Shown piece after piece: positions 27,175 to 35,610 of a stretch of DNA of 64,000 nucleotides. Position 1 is the stretch's first letter; every line of letters begins with the position of its first letter. The position numbers were made by a program, and so were the translations under genes. The notes beneath the pieces are model-generated. The model was not told the origin of the DNA and searched no databases. It was given only the letters and a program-made list of their open reading frames with translations. This DNA is from Streptomyces platensis (GTDB taxonomy: Bacteria; Actinomycetota; Actinomycetes; Streptomycetales; Streptomycetaceae). The stretch spans positions 4,960,001-5,024,000 of the forward strand of contig NZ_CP023691.1 in NCBI RefSeq assembly GCF_008704855.1, in the 5' to 3' direction.

Positions 27175-27245
27175 GGGTCCCCCTGGGTGTGTGGTCCGGC
27201 GCGGCGCGCGTGCGGGCACGCCGGCGCGGCGGCCGAGTGGCGGCA

Positions 27246-27292
27246 TTATTTAGCTCACTCGTGCCAAAAAATAATTTAGCCCGGGTGTGCCA
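27246..27292. promoter_or_regulatory. Two direct operator-like repeats in the TetR/membrane-protein divergent promoter
   Basis: Two 21-bp units, 27246-27266 and 27272-27292, match at 15 positions (T-ATTTAGC then GTGCCA at the end). Each is itself a partial palindrome around TTTnGCnC...GnGCnA. The area is markedly AT-rich for this chromosome and lies just before the TetR start, a usual place for autoregulation. Confidence 0.5.
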
Positions 27293-27302
27293 CAATCGCA
27301 AT

Positions 27303-27920
27303 ATGCCGAAGATCGTCGATCCCGGGGCCCGCCGCCGGGCCGTTGCCGAGGCCGTGCTCCGCGTGGTGCAGCGGGAAGGGGTGGAGGGCGCGTCGCTCCG
27401 CAACGTCGCCGAGGAGGCGGGGCTGGCCGTCGGATCGGTCCGCCACTACTTCGCCGGCCACGACGAAGTGCTGATCTTCGCGATGACGGAGCTGAGTGCC
27501 CGTATCGAGCACCGTGTGCGGATCCATGCGGAGCGGTTGCTCGACCCCGGTGCGGCCGGCGAACACCGGGCCCGTGCGGAGGAGTTGCTCAGCGAATTCC
27601 TGCCGCTGGACGAGGAGCGCCGGGAGGAGGCCATGCTCTGGCAGGCGTTCACGACCGCGGCCCGTACGCGGCCCGTCCTGCGGCCGCATGCGGTCGAGCT
27701 GGAGGCCGGTATGCGGGACCTGGTGAAGCGGGTGCTGCGTGGCGCTCAGGAGGCGGGCAGCCTGCTGGACGACCTGGATGCGGAACTGGAGACGCTACGG
27801 CTCTCAGCCCTGCTCGACGGCCTCACGCTTCAGGCGACGCTGGAGCCGGAACGCATCACACCGGAAACCCTCCGGAACGTCCTGCGCCGCCATCTGCGGA
27901 CCCTCCGCAAGCAGGCATAG
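27303..27920 (+). CDS. TetR-family transcriptional regulator
   Basis: The 205-residue protein carries an N-terminal helix-turn-helix, VVQREGVEGASLRNVAEEAGLAVGSVRHYF (about 21-50), the TetR signature. An all-helical ligand domain follows (to the end), with a C-terminal TetR_C-like block LLDDLDAELETLRLSALLDGLTLQA. ATG 27303 lies ten bases after the second operator-like repeat. TetR proteins are usually repressors released by a small molecule; the divergent membrane gene at 26695 is the probable target. The ligand is unknown. It converges on nuoD with only 16 bp between stops. Confidence 0.9.
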   Translation: MPKIVDPGARRRAVAEAVLRVVQREGVEGASLRNVAEEAGLAVGSVRHYFAGHDEVLIFAMTELSARIEHRVRIHAERLLDPGAAGEHRARAEELLSEFLPLDEERREEAMLWQAFTTAARTRPVLRPHAVELEAGMRDLVKRVLRGAQEAGSLLDDLDAELETLRLSALLDGLTLQATLEPERITPETLRNVLRRHLRTLRKQA

Positions 27921-27936
27921 CGAGAGCGCCGCCCGC

Positions 27937-29079
27937 CTACTTGTCGATATCCCCGACCACGAAGAACAGCGAGCCGAGGATGGCGACCATGTCGGCGACC
28001 AGGGTGCCCGGGAGGAGCTCCACCAGGGCCTGGATGTTGTTGAAGGACGCCGAGCGCAGCTTGAGGCGGTAGGGGGTCTTGTCGCCCTTGGAGACGAGGT
28101 AGTAGCCGTTGATGCCGAGGGGGTTCTCGGTCCAGGCGTAGGTCGCGCCCTCGGGGGCCTTCAGGACCTTGGGGAGCCGCTGGTTGACCGGGCCCGGCGG
28201 CAGCTCCGCGAGGCGGTCCAGGCAGGCGTCGGCCAGGTCGAGCGCATTGTGGCTCTGCGCCAGCAGGCACTCGAAGCGGGCCAGGCAGTCGCCCTCCTGG
28301 CGGGTGACGACCTGGAGGGTGGACCCGAGCTCCCCGTATGCCAGATACGGCTCGTCGCGCCGCAGGTCGAAGTCGACACCGGAGGCGCGGGCGATCGGCC
28401 CGGAGACCCCGTACGCATGCACGGTCTCCGGCGTGAGTACACCGACGCCGCGGGTACGGCCGCGGAAGATCTCGTTGCCCAGGACCAGGTTGTCGTAGAC
28501 GTCCATCCGGGAGCGCACATCGGCCACCGCCTGCCGGACCCGGCCCAGCCAGCCGGCCGGCAGGTCCTCCTTGAGGCCGCCGACGCGGTTGAACATGTAG
28601 TGCATCCGGCCGCCGGAGATCTCCTCCATGACGGCCTGGAGTTCCTCCCGCTCGCGGAAGGCGTGGAAGACGGGGGTGATGCCGCCCAGCTCCAGGGGGT
28701 ACGAGCCGAGGAACATCAGATGGTTCAGCACGCGGTTGAGCTCGGCGAGCAGGGTCCGCGTCCAGACGGCACGCTCGGGCACCTCCATGCCCAGCATCCG
28801 CTCGACGGCCATCACCACGCCCAGCTCGTTGGAGAACGCCGACAGCCAGTCGTGCCGGTTGGCGAGCATGATGATCTGGCGGTAGTCGCGCGCCTCGAAG
28901 AGCTTCTCGGCGCCGCGGTGCATATAGCCGATCACCGGCTCGGCGTGCTGGATGCGCTCGCCGTCCAGGACGAGGCGCAGCCGCAGCACGCCATGCGTCG
29001 AGGGATGCTGCGGGCCGATGTTCAGCACCATGTCGGTGCTCTCCGCCGCGCCGCCGATGCCGACCGTCGTCTCCGTCAT
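27937..29079 (-). CDS. nuoD: Orphan NADH-quinone oxidoreductase subunit D (NuoD2)
   Basis: This 380-residue protein is a homologue of complex I subunit D/NDUFS2, related to the large subunit of NiFe hydrogenases. Landmarks are VLNIGPQHPSTHGVLRLRL (18-36), YMHRGAEKLFE (52-62), NRVLNHLMFLGSYPLELG, RMHYMFNRVGG and the C-terminal DMVAILGSLFFVVGDIDK. It is shorter than the nuo-operon NuoD of Streptomyces (about 440 residues) and no other nuo gene is nearby, so it is a stand-alone copy. It is encoded just downstream of a MidA/NDUFAF7-type methyltransferase with a 44-bp gap. R55 in HRGAEK corresponds to the arginine methylated in human NDUFS2. Confidence 0.92.
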   Translation of the reverse strand: MTETTVGIGGAAESTDMVLNIGPQHPSTHGVLRLRLVLDGERIQHAEPVIGYMHRGAEKLFEARDYRQIIMLANRHDWLSAFSNELGVVMAVERMLGMEVPERAVWTRTLLAELNRVLNHLMFLGSYPLELGGITPVFHAFREREELQAVMEEISGGRMHYMFNRVGGLKEDLPAGWLGRVRQAVADVRSRMDVYDNLVLGNEIFRGRTRGVGVLTPETVHAYGVSGPIARASGVDFDLRRDEPYLAYGELGSTLQVVTRQEGDCLARFECLLAQSHNALDLADACLDRLAELPPGPVNQRLPKVLKAPEGATYAWTENPLGINGYYLVSKGDKTPYRLKLRSASFNNIQALVELLPGTLVADMVAILGSLFFVVGDIDK

Positions 29080-29123
29080 GGGAACAGTCTTGCAGGACGC
29101 CCGCCGGGCGGAAGCCCTGGCCC

Positions 29124-30158
29124 TCAGGCGTCCCACCCCTTGAGCAGCCCCGCACATTCCCCGCCCACCGGCTCCATGAGCCAGCCGAAACCGCCCAGGC
29201 CCGCCGGGTCGGTCAGCTCCGCGGCCGCGCCGGCCGTGCTGAGGGCCCGTACGTACCCGGACGGGTCGGTGGCGGCCAGGGCGAGCGGCGGGCGGCGGCC
29301 GGCCACCCCCAGGGCGTGCAGCGCCGCGCGCTGGGTCAGCCGCCGCGCCGACGGCCCGGCGCAGGCGTCCAGCGCCACATGTGCCGTGATGTCGCAGCTG
29401 CCGTCCGGTACGGGCGGCACCTCGCGGCCGTCGCGGAAGCCGGTGAGCGTGCCGAACAGCGGACGGTCGCCCCGTTCGTGCGCGTAGTCGGCGGCGACGG
29501 CCAGCCCGGCGCGCAGCGTACGGACGGCCCGTGCCCAGGCCTCGTCCCGGGGGCGGCCGATCTCGGCGCGCAGTCCGGGGGAGGCGCCTCCGGTGGCGTC
29601 GGCAGCCAGGGGCGGTGCCCACCAGCGGCGGAGCCAGTCCGCGTCCGCACCGTCCACCGGCTCGCCCAGCCGCTCCGTGCCGTCGGCGCGGACGAGCACC
29701 CGGCGCGGCACACCGTCCTCATCCGTCTCGACGACCTCGACCGGCACATTGTCGAGCCATTCGTTCGCGAACAGCAGCCCGGTGACCGCACCCGGCGCGG
29801 GCAGCTCGCCCCGCCAGTCGATCCGCGGGTCGAGCCCCTGGGGGCGCGCGGCGCGCTCGACGGCGTACGGGCGCACCCGCGCGGACACCTCCGTGGGCAG
29901 CGCGGCCAGCACGCCCGTGAGCAGCTCGCCGCGCCCCGCACCCACGTCGACCAGCGCCAGCTCGTCCGGCCGGCCGAGCGCGGTGTCGACGCGGCACAAG
30001 AGCGTGGCGACGGCGCCCGCGTAGAGCGGCGAGGCATGCACGGAGGTGCGGAAGTGGCCGGCCGGGCCGGGGCCGCCGGGCCGGGTGTAGAAGCCGTTGT
30101 CCGGGCCGTACAGCGCCCGCTCCGTGGCCTCGCGCCACCCGCACCACTCGTTCGTCAT
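29124..30158 (-). CDS. MidA/NDUFAF7-type SAM-dependent methyltransferase
   Basis: This 344-residue protein resembles the DUF185/MidA family. The SAM loop is LALVDVGAGRGELLTGVLAAL (about 65-85), preceded by the substrate-side stretch ALYGPDNGFYTRPG that marks this family, and followed by GLLFANEWLDNVPVEVVE with the family NEWLDN motif. In mitochondria the relative NDUFAF7 methylates an arginine of NDUFS2 during complex I assembly. The next gene downstream encodes the bacterial counterpart of NDUFS2. ATG 30158 (MTNEWCGWREATERALYG) was chosen; a longer start at 30251 includes a CIKCGG segment and is less likely. The family here is shorter than the mitochondrial proteins. Confidence 0.88.
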   Translation of the reverse strand: MTNEWCGWREATERALYGPDNGFYTRPGGPGPAGHFRTSVHASPLYAGAVATLLCRVDTALGRPDELALVDVGAGRGELLTGVLAALPTEVSARVRPYAVERAARPQGLDPRIDWRGELPAPGAVTGLLFANEWLDNVPVEVVETDEDGVPRRVLVRADGTERLGEPVDGADADWLRRWWAPPLAADATGGASPGLRAEIGRPRDEAWARAVRTLRAGLAVAADYAHERGDRPLFGTLTGFRDGREVPPVPDGSCDITAHVALDACAGPSARRLTQRAALHALGVAGRRPPLALAATDPSGYVRALSTAGAAAELTDPAGLGGFGWLMEPVGGECAGLLKGWDA

Positions 30159-30330
30159 CTGCCCCACGGTACGGGCGGGCCCCGGCCGGGCCGGCGGCAC
30201 GAGGTGCCGTGCGTCCAGCGGTCCGCCACATTTGATGCAGAGAGCCTCCACCTTGGGGAGTAGGCCCGGCGCCCAGGATCGCTCGCTCGGTTGACTCGTA
30301 CACGTATCCAGAGTGCCTACGCTGGGTTAC

Positions 30331-31536
30331 GTGCAGCGCCTCTACGACTTCCTCCGCAGGCACCCGACAGGGGTGGACACCTTCTGGGCCGTCCTCCTCT
30401 TCGGGTTCACCAGCCTGTGGGTCGCGTTCCGGTTCTCCGGTGCCGAGCAGCCCATCGCCGTGATCTTCACGATCGGCCTGTGCCTCGTTGTCGCGCTGCG
30501 CCGCAAGGCCCCGGTGAAGATGCTGCTGCTGACGGCCGCCATCGGCGTCGGCCAACTGGCCTTCAGCATCGGGACGTACCCCGGCGACGCCGCGATGTTC
30601 GTGATCACCTACACCGTCGCGTCCGGGCCCACGGTCCCCCGCTGGGCCTCCCGCTGTGCGCTCGTCGGCGCCATCTTCGGCCCCGCGCTCTCCTACTGGC
30701 GCTTCGGTGAGTTCGCCGAGGGCCAGAGGGTGGGGGCGAACCTGTTCGTCACCGTGCTGCTCACCGTGCCCTTCGTGCTGGCCTGGGTGCTCGGCGACTC
30801 GATGCGCACCCGCCGCGCCTACTGGGCACAGCTGGAGGAGCGGGCCGCCCGGCTGGAGAAGGAGCGCGAGGCGCAGGCCCGGATCGCGGTCGCGGCCGAG
30901 CGCGCCCGTATCGCCCGCGAACTGCACGATGTCGTCGCCCACAACGTCTCGGTGATGGTCGTCCAGGCCGACGGCGCCGCCTATGTGCTCGACGCCGCGC
31001 CCGAACAGACCCGGAAGGCCCTGGAAACGATCTCCGGCACGGGCCGCCAGGCACTGGCCGAAATGCGCCGCCTGCTGGGCGTCCTCCGCACCGGCGAACA
31101 GCCCGAGAGCGGCGAATACGTCCCCCAGCCGGGCGTCGAGCAGCTCACCGAGCTCATCGACCAGGTGCGCAGCGCGGGGCTGCCGGTCGACTTCCGGCGG
31201 GAGGGCGAACCCCGCGAGGTGCCCAGCAGCGTCGAACTGACCGTGTACCGCATCGTCCAGGAAGCGCTCACCAACACCCGCAAACACGGCGGCCCCGATG
31301 TCGGCGCGACCGTCCGGCTCTCCTACCGGGACGACGATCTCGATCTGCTCGTCGAGGACGACGGACGCGGTGCACAGCGCGAGCTCTACGAGGAGGGCGG
31401 GTCGGACGGCCTCGGCCATGGCCTCATCGGGATGCGCGAGCGGGTCGGCATGGTCGGCGGCACCCTGTCCGCGGGGCCCCGGCCGGGCGGCGGCTTCCGG
31501 GTCAGCGCCGTGCTCCCGTTGAAATCGGCCCGGTGA
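30331..31536 (+). CDS. NarL/DesK-type sensor histidine kinase
   Basis: The 401-residue kinase has four or five hydrophobic segments in its first 165 residues with little extracellular loop, so it probably senses a membrane or intramembrane signal. The HisKA_3 dimerisation helix carries the phosphorylated histidine in RIARELHDVVAHNVSVMVVQ. The ATP-binding region shows DDLDLLVEDDGRG (N box) and GHGLIGMRERVGMVGGTL (G box). GTG 30331 gives the family-like start MQRLYDFLRRHPTG; a GTG at 30313 is an alternative. It precedes its response regulator by 115 bp on the same strand, forming one two-component system of unknown stimulus. Confidence 0.9.
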   Translation: MQRLYDFLRRHPTGVDTFWAVLLFGFTSLWVAFRFSGAEQPIAVIFTIGLCLVVALRRKAPVKMLLLTAAIGVGQLAFSIGTYPGDAAMFVITYTVASGPTVPRWASRCALVGAIFGPALSYWRFGEFAEGQRVGANLFVTVLLTVPFVLAWVLGDSMRTRRAYWAQLEERAARLEKEREAQARIAVAAERARIARELHDVVAHNVSVMVVQADGAAYVLDAAPEQTRKALETISGTGRQALAEMRRLLGVLRTGEQPESGEYVPQPGVEQLTELIDQVRSAGLPVDFRREGEPREVPSSVELTVYRIVQEALTNTRKHGGPDVGATVRLSYRDDDLDLLVEDDGRGAQRELYEEGGSDGLGHGLIGMRERVGMVGGTLSAGPRPGGGFRVSAVLPLKSAR

Positions 31537-31651
31537 GGATGCCAACCGGCGCGGCCGGGACGGCGTCCTTGGGTGCGGACCACCGGCGCACCCGCCACCC
31601 GCATCCACCCCGTACGCTCAGCCCCACTCCTGTCCGAAGGGACCCTTGCAC

Positions 31652-32335
31652 ATGACCATCCGCGTGATGCTCGTCGACGACCAGGTGCTGCTCCGCACCG
31701 GTTTCCGGATGGTGCTGGCCGCTCAGCCCGACATGGAGGTCGTCGCGGAGGCGGGCAACGGTGTGGAGGCCCTGGAGGTGCTGCGCGGCGTCCAGGTCGA
31801 CGTGATCCTCATGGACGTCCGCATGCCGCATCTGGACGGGGTCGAGGCCACCCGCCGGATCTGTGAGGGCGGGCAGAAGAAGGACGCCCCGAAGGTGCTC
31901 ATCCTGACCACCTTCGACCTCGACGAGTACGCCTTCTCCGCGCTGAAGGCCGGGGCCAGCGGCTTCATGCTCAAGGACGTGCCGCCGAGCGAACTGCTCG
32001 CCGCGATCCGGGCGGTGGAGAGCGGCGACGCGGTCGTCGCGCCGTCCACCACCCGCCGCCTCCTCGACCGCTTCACGCCGATGCTGCCCGCCACCTCCGG
32101 CGAATCCTCCCGCCCCGAACTGGACCGGCTGACCGACCGCGAGCGGGAGGTACTGCTGCTGGTCGCCCAGGGCCTGTCGAACGGCGAGATCGCGGCCCGT
32201 TTGGTGCTCTCCGAGGCCACGGTCAAGACCCACGTCGGCCGCATCCTCACCAAGCTGAGCCTCCGCGACCGGGTCCAGGCGGTGGTACTGGCCTATGAGA
32301 CGGGGCTGGTGCGGGCGGGGGGCTCGGGGGCTTAG
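31652..32335 (+). CDS. NarL-family response regulator
   Basis: The 227-residue protein has a receiver domain (1-120) with the acidic pocket LVDD, the phospho-acceptor D55 in VILMDVRMPHLDG, and the TTFDLDEYAFSALKAGASGFMLKD signature. A LuxR-type helix-turn-helix follows (LTDREREVLLLVAQGLSNGEIAARL, then TVKTHVGRILTKLSL). It is the partner of the kinase just upstream. The start is ATG 31652, with GAAGGGA before it; a TTG six bases upstream is less likely. No clear DNA target is visible inside the window. Confidence 0.93.
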   Translation: MTIRVMLVDDQVLLRTGFRMVLAAQPDMEVVAEAGNGVEALEVLRGVQVDVILMDVRMPHLDGVEATRRICEGGQKKDAPKVLILTTFDLDEYAFSALKAGASGFMLKDVPPSELLAAIRAVESGDAVVAPSTTRRLLDRFTPMLPATSGESSRPELDRLTDREREVLLLVAQGLSNGEIAARLVLSEATVKTHVGRILTKLSLRDRVQAVVLAYETGLVRAGGSGA

Positions 32336-32518
32336 GGGCTCAGGGCTTAGGGGGCTGTTTGTGGGGGCGGCTCGCTTGGGGGCTGACGCCGGGGTGGGGC
32401 GTGGGCCGTGGGGTGGCTGGGCTGTGGGGGGCGGCCGGGAGCGGTGTGGGCTCGGTGGTGCGGGGGCCGGGGCGGTAGTGGGTGGCTGGGCGTGTCTTCG
32501 GGGCCGGGGCCGTCGGGC
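32336..32518. other. G-rich intergenic stretch
   Basis: This 183-bp gap between the convergent response regulator and the ArsR-like gene contains many runs of four to six G on the plus strand (for example around 32362, 32378 and 32427), which could form G-quadruplexes. No gene is visible. Confidence 0.6.
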
Positions 32519-33670
32519 TCAGCGAAGCACGCCCTCAAGGAAGTCGCTGCCCAGGCGGGCCACCACCTGGAGGTCCAGCTGGTGGAGTACGTAGCGCCCG
32601 CGGCGCCGGGTCTGGATCAGGCCGGCCTTCTTCAGCGTCGCGATATGCCGGGAGACCTCCGGCGAGGTGATGCCGAACGCCTCCGCCAGTTCGCCCGTCG
32701 AATGCGGCCCCCGCGACAGCGTCCGGCACAGCTGCATCCGCATCGGGTGGCCCAGCGCCTCCAGCCGCTGCTGGACGAGTTCCAGGGCGGCCGGCGCCGG
32801 CAACTCCGGGCTCGCGACGGGGTACTGGAGCACCGGGCGCCAGCCCTGGGCATGGGCGAACACCAGATGCGGCCAGCCGAACGACGTCGGCAGGAAGGTG
32901 ACGCCCGGATCCGCGGGGTCCGCGAACGCCGTCGTACGCCCCTGGGCCAGCTTGTCGAGGACGATGCGGGTGCTGCCATTGCCGCTGCCGCTGCCATTGC
33001 TGCTGCCGCCGCCGCTGCCGCTGCGGTCCTGCGCGTCCTCCAGCCACAACGCCCGTGACGTGGCGGACAGCGTCTCGGCCAGGCCCTTGCGGCGCAGCAG
33101 CTCGGTCTTGTGCCGGGCATCGGCCGCCAGCTGGATGCCCACCCGCCGCCAGATGTCCCCGAAGAACGCCTCCTCGCAGTCCTCGAACAGCCGGCGCAGC
33201 CACACCCGCAGGCCGTCGGGGTCGGTGAGCATCCGGTCGGTGAAGGCCGCCTGCCGGGGGCCGCGCGCGGCGGCCATCTCTCGTATGCGGGCCCGCTCGC
33301 CCGCGTCGACCAGGGGCGACGGGGTGGGGCGGGTGTAGCGCGGGGAGCAGGTGATCTCGAACGCGGCGGCCACGAACCGCTCGTCGTCGATCTTGTCCAG
33401 CTCGTCCAGGTCCTCGGCCAGCGTCGCCCCGGGCCGGGCCGGCAGCAGGATGTCGGAGCGGGAGGACCGCCACAGGATGTCCGCCTCGCACAGCCGGTCG
33501 GCGAGGTCGGTCTTCAGCGCCGCGTTGGTGGCGGTGACCCAGCCGTGCAGCCCGGGGTGGTGTCCCGGCTCGGACAGCGCATGCAGCGCGGCGCCCAGCT
33601 CCGCCAAGGGGGACGGGGTGAAGACGACCCGCTCCGGCGGCAGCCCGGTGATGTCGATGACGTTGGCCAT
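32519..33670 (-). CDS. ArsR-like winged-helix regulator with long N-terminal domain (DUF5937 type)
   Basis: This 383-residue protein carries a C-terminal ArsR-type winged helix, RLEALGHPMRMQLCRTLSRG, STGELAEAFGITSPEVSRHIATLKKAGL and RGRYVLHQLDL (about 305-375). The first 220 residues form an alpha-helical domain of the kind often annotated DUF5937. They are joined by a Gly/Ser/Asn linker (codons around 32971-33024) made of near-perfect short repeats. It lies divergent from a tiny gene at 33771, and a perfect palindrome sits between them (33709-33731), so autoregulation is likely. The inducer is unknown. Confidence 0.87.
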   Translation of the reverse strand: MANVIDITGLPPERVVFTPSPLAELGAALHALSEPGHHPGLHGWVTATNAALKTDLADRLCEADILWRSSRSDILLPARPGATLAEDLDELDKIDDERFVAAAFEITCSPRYTRPTPSPLVDAGERARIREMAAARGPRQAAFTDRMLTDPDGLRVWLRRLFEDCEEAFFGDIWRRVGIQLAADARHKTELLRRKGLAETLSATSRALWLEDAQDRSGSGGGSSNGSGSGNGSTRIVLDKLAQGRTTAFADPADPGVTFLPTSFGWPHLVFAHAQGWRPVLQYPVASPELPAPAALELVQQRLEALGHPMRMQLCRTLSRGPHSTGELAEAFGITSPEVSRHIATLKKAGLIQTRRRGRYVLHQLDLQVVARLGSDFLEGVLR

Positions 33671-33708
33671 GCGCACATCATGCGCGAGGCCCCCACCTGC
33701 GCGGACGC

Positions 33709-33731
33709 CGATTGACGGCTCTCGTCAATCG
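33709..33731. promoter_or_regulatory. Palindromic operator candidate in divergent promoter
   Basis: A perfect inverted repeat CGATTGAC (33709-33716) / GTCAATCG (33724-33731) with a 7-bp spacer lies 39 bp from the regulator start and 40 bp from the small gene start. The symmetry and location fit autoregulation by the ArsR-like protein. Confidence 0.6.
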
Positions 33732-33770
33732 ACGCGCCCCGAGCGGCCGGACCGCCGCACAGTGGGGCAC

Positions 33771-34037
33771 ATGAACGCCGGTCAGCAGCACCTCCTCGAC
33801 CTCTACCGCGCCGCCCAGCGAGGCGAAGCCGCACCGCCCGCCCCGGGCACCCACACCGTCCGCACCGCCCGCGAGATCCAGCAGTGGCACCACTTCCGAG
33901 CAGTCGTCACGGCGCCCGCCGACCGCCTGCCGTCCCGCATCCGCCGCGCCGTACGCTCAACCGTCACGGCCCTGCTCCGCCGCGAGGCCGACGCCACCGG
34001 AGCCCGGGACGGCGCGCCCGCCCGCGTCGCCTCCTGA
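33771..34037 (+). CDS. Small hypothetical protein
   Basis: An 88-residue basic protein that I do not recognise. It has no membrane segment; helices around LLDLYRAAQRGE and IQQWHHFRAVV are followed by a basic helix SRIRRAVRSTVTALLRREAD. ATG 33771 follows GTGGGG. Its divergent placement next to the ArsR-like regulator, with a shared palindrome, suggests joint control. It may be a small regulatory or stress protein. Confidence 0.65.
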   Translation: MNAGQQHLLDLYRAAQRGEAAPPAPGTHTVRTAREIQQWHHFRAVVTAPADRLPSRIRRAVRSTVTALLRREADATGARDGAPARVAS

Positions 34038-34215
34038 CACCCCGGCTCAGCTCCTGACGCTCCGGCTCGGGTCCTGGCCACCCGCCTCGTCCCCTGACGG
34101 CCCGGCTCACCTCCCGGCGACCCGCCTCAGCTCCGGGCCCGCCCACCCCGGCCCATGGCCACCCACCTCAGCTCCTGACGCCCACCTCCCTCACCCCTAG
34201 CCGCACCCACCCACC
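34038..34215. repeat. Degenerate C-rich repeats after the small gene
   Basis: This gap repeats words such as CTCAGCTCCTGAC (34045, 34165), CTCCTGAC and CACCCACCTCAGCTC with 20-40 bp spacing. The runs are imperfect, and no gene can be seen. It ends at the stop of the convergent aldolase-like gene. Confidence 0.45.
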
Positions 34216-35610
34216 TCAGCTCTCGCCACGTCCCTCGGCCTCACTCCCTCCCGCACGCCGCACGAAGTCCACGAACTCCCCGGTCGCCGACCGGATGTCC
34301 TCCTCCGTCCAGTCCAGGGCACCGGCGCCGACCGTGAGTTCTGTCATCGCCACCCCGGGTGGGCCGGCCGGGCCCGGCTCGGCCCAGTCCCTGAACAGCG
34401 CTGTGCCGGTTTGCTCCGCCTGGTGCACGACGGCCTCGTTCAGCAGCTCGGGCGGGTGCGGCAGCCACACCTGGAACTGGTGGGTGTGCGGCACCCCGGG
34501 GTGCACCCGGAACCACGGCACACCGGCCTCGGCCAGGCCCTCGCCCAGCGCACGGGCCACCACCTTCGCGTGGGCCACGTACTCGGGCAGCCGCGGCAGC
34601 TCACGGTCCAGCCCGGCCAGAGCGGCCAGCGCGGTCGGCCACTGCTGGAACAGCCGGCCGCCGTACCGGTGCTGCCAGGCCCGCGCCTCGTCGGCGAAGT
34701 CCTCGGTGCCCGCGAGCGCGGCCCCCGATATGCCGCCCAGCGACTTGTAGAAGGAGACATACACGCTGTCCGCGAGGGCCGCGATCTCCGGGAGCGGGCG
34801 GCCGAAGTGCGGACCGCACTCCCACAGGCGCGCGCCGTCGAAGTGCACCACCGCCTCACGGTCCCGCGCGGCCTCCACCGTCGCGGTCAGCTCGTCCCAC
34901 GTCGGCAGCACGAAGCCGGCTTCCCGCAGCGGGAGTTCGAGGGCGAGGGACCCGAATGGCTCCGGCAGGTCGTAGATCTCCGCGGCGGTCGGCGGCCGCG
35001 GCGCGTGGGTCGGATGCACCATGCGCAGCCCGCTGACCACCGCCCAGGCATCGCCCTCGTGCACCTCCATATGCGACAGCGGATGGCCGGCGACCGTCGC
35101 ATTGCCCGTACGCCCCGCCCAGCAGCGCAGCGCCACCTGCTGGGCCATCGTGCCGGTCGGGAAGAAGACGGCGGCCTCGGTGCCCAGGGCGTCGGCGGTC
35201 CGGCGCTCCAGCTCGCCGATGATGCCGTCGTCGTTGCCGTAGAAGTCCGTCCAGTCGTCCAGGTCGTAGGCGGCCGGGGCCTCGGCCACCAGGCGGTCCA
35301 GCCGCTCGCGGACCGTCTCCCTGCTGCCGGCCGGCAGCACCCGCCGCGCGCCGCGGAGCGCCGCGCGCATCCGCTCCCGCCCCACGCGAGCGCCACCGGC
35401 CGCCGCAGCACCGCCGGGCGCACCGACCCCGCCGCCCGCCGAGCCCCCGCCCGAGCCCTCCCGCGCCACCCCGCCCGAGCCCTGCCGCGCCACCCCGCTC
35501 GAAGCATCGTCCGCCACCCCGCTCGAAGCGCCACCCGGCGTGCCGCCCGGCGCCCGGCTCAAAGCCGCCCGCGAGCCCCTATCCGTGCCGCGTCCGCCTG
35601 CTTCCCTCAT
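34216..35610 (-). CDS. Threonine-aldolase-like PLP enzyme (beta-eliminating lyase family)
   Basis: This roughly 464-residue protein has a PLP-dependent lyase domain of the threonine-aldolase type. Landmarks are DFYGNDDGIIGELERRTADALG near the N-terminus of the core, FFPTGTMAQQVALR, VVHFDGARLWECG, and the Schiff-base lysine in SVYVSFYKSLGGISGA. The family cleaves L-threonine or L-allo-threonine to glycine and acetaldehyde. Residues 1-80 are low-complexity Gly/Ala/Ser with an in-frame 8-residue repeat (GVAREGSG type, 35448-35536). I used ATG 35610 with a GAGGCGG site; ATG 35370 (MRAALRGARRVL) is a plausible shorter start that would exclude the repeats. The upstream gap holds the DUF2520 gene promoter. 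Confidence 0.85.
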   Translation of the reverse strand: MREAGGRGTDRGSRAALSRAPGGTPGGASSGVADDASSGVARQGSGGVAREGSGGGSAGGGVGAPGGAAAAGGARVGRERMRAALRGARRVLPAGSRETVRERLDRLVAEAPAAYDLDDWTDFYGNDDGIIGELERRTADALGTEAAVFFPTGTMAQQVALRCWAGRTGNATVAGHPLSHMEVHEGDAWAVVSGLRMVHPTHAPRPPTAAEIYDLPEPFGSLALELPLREAGFVLPTWDELTATVEAARDREAVVHFDGARLWECGPHFGRPLPEIAALADSVYVSFYKSLGGISGAALAGTEDFADEARAWQHRYGGRLFQQWPTALAALAGLDRELPRLPEYVAHAKVVARALGEGLAEAGVPWFRVHPGVPHTHQFQVWLPHPPELLNEAVVHQAEQTGTALFRDWAEPGPAGPPGVAMTELTVGAGALDWTEEDIRSATGEFVDFVRRAGGSEAEGRGES

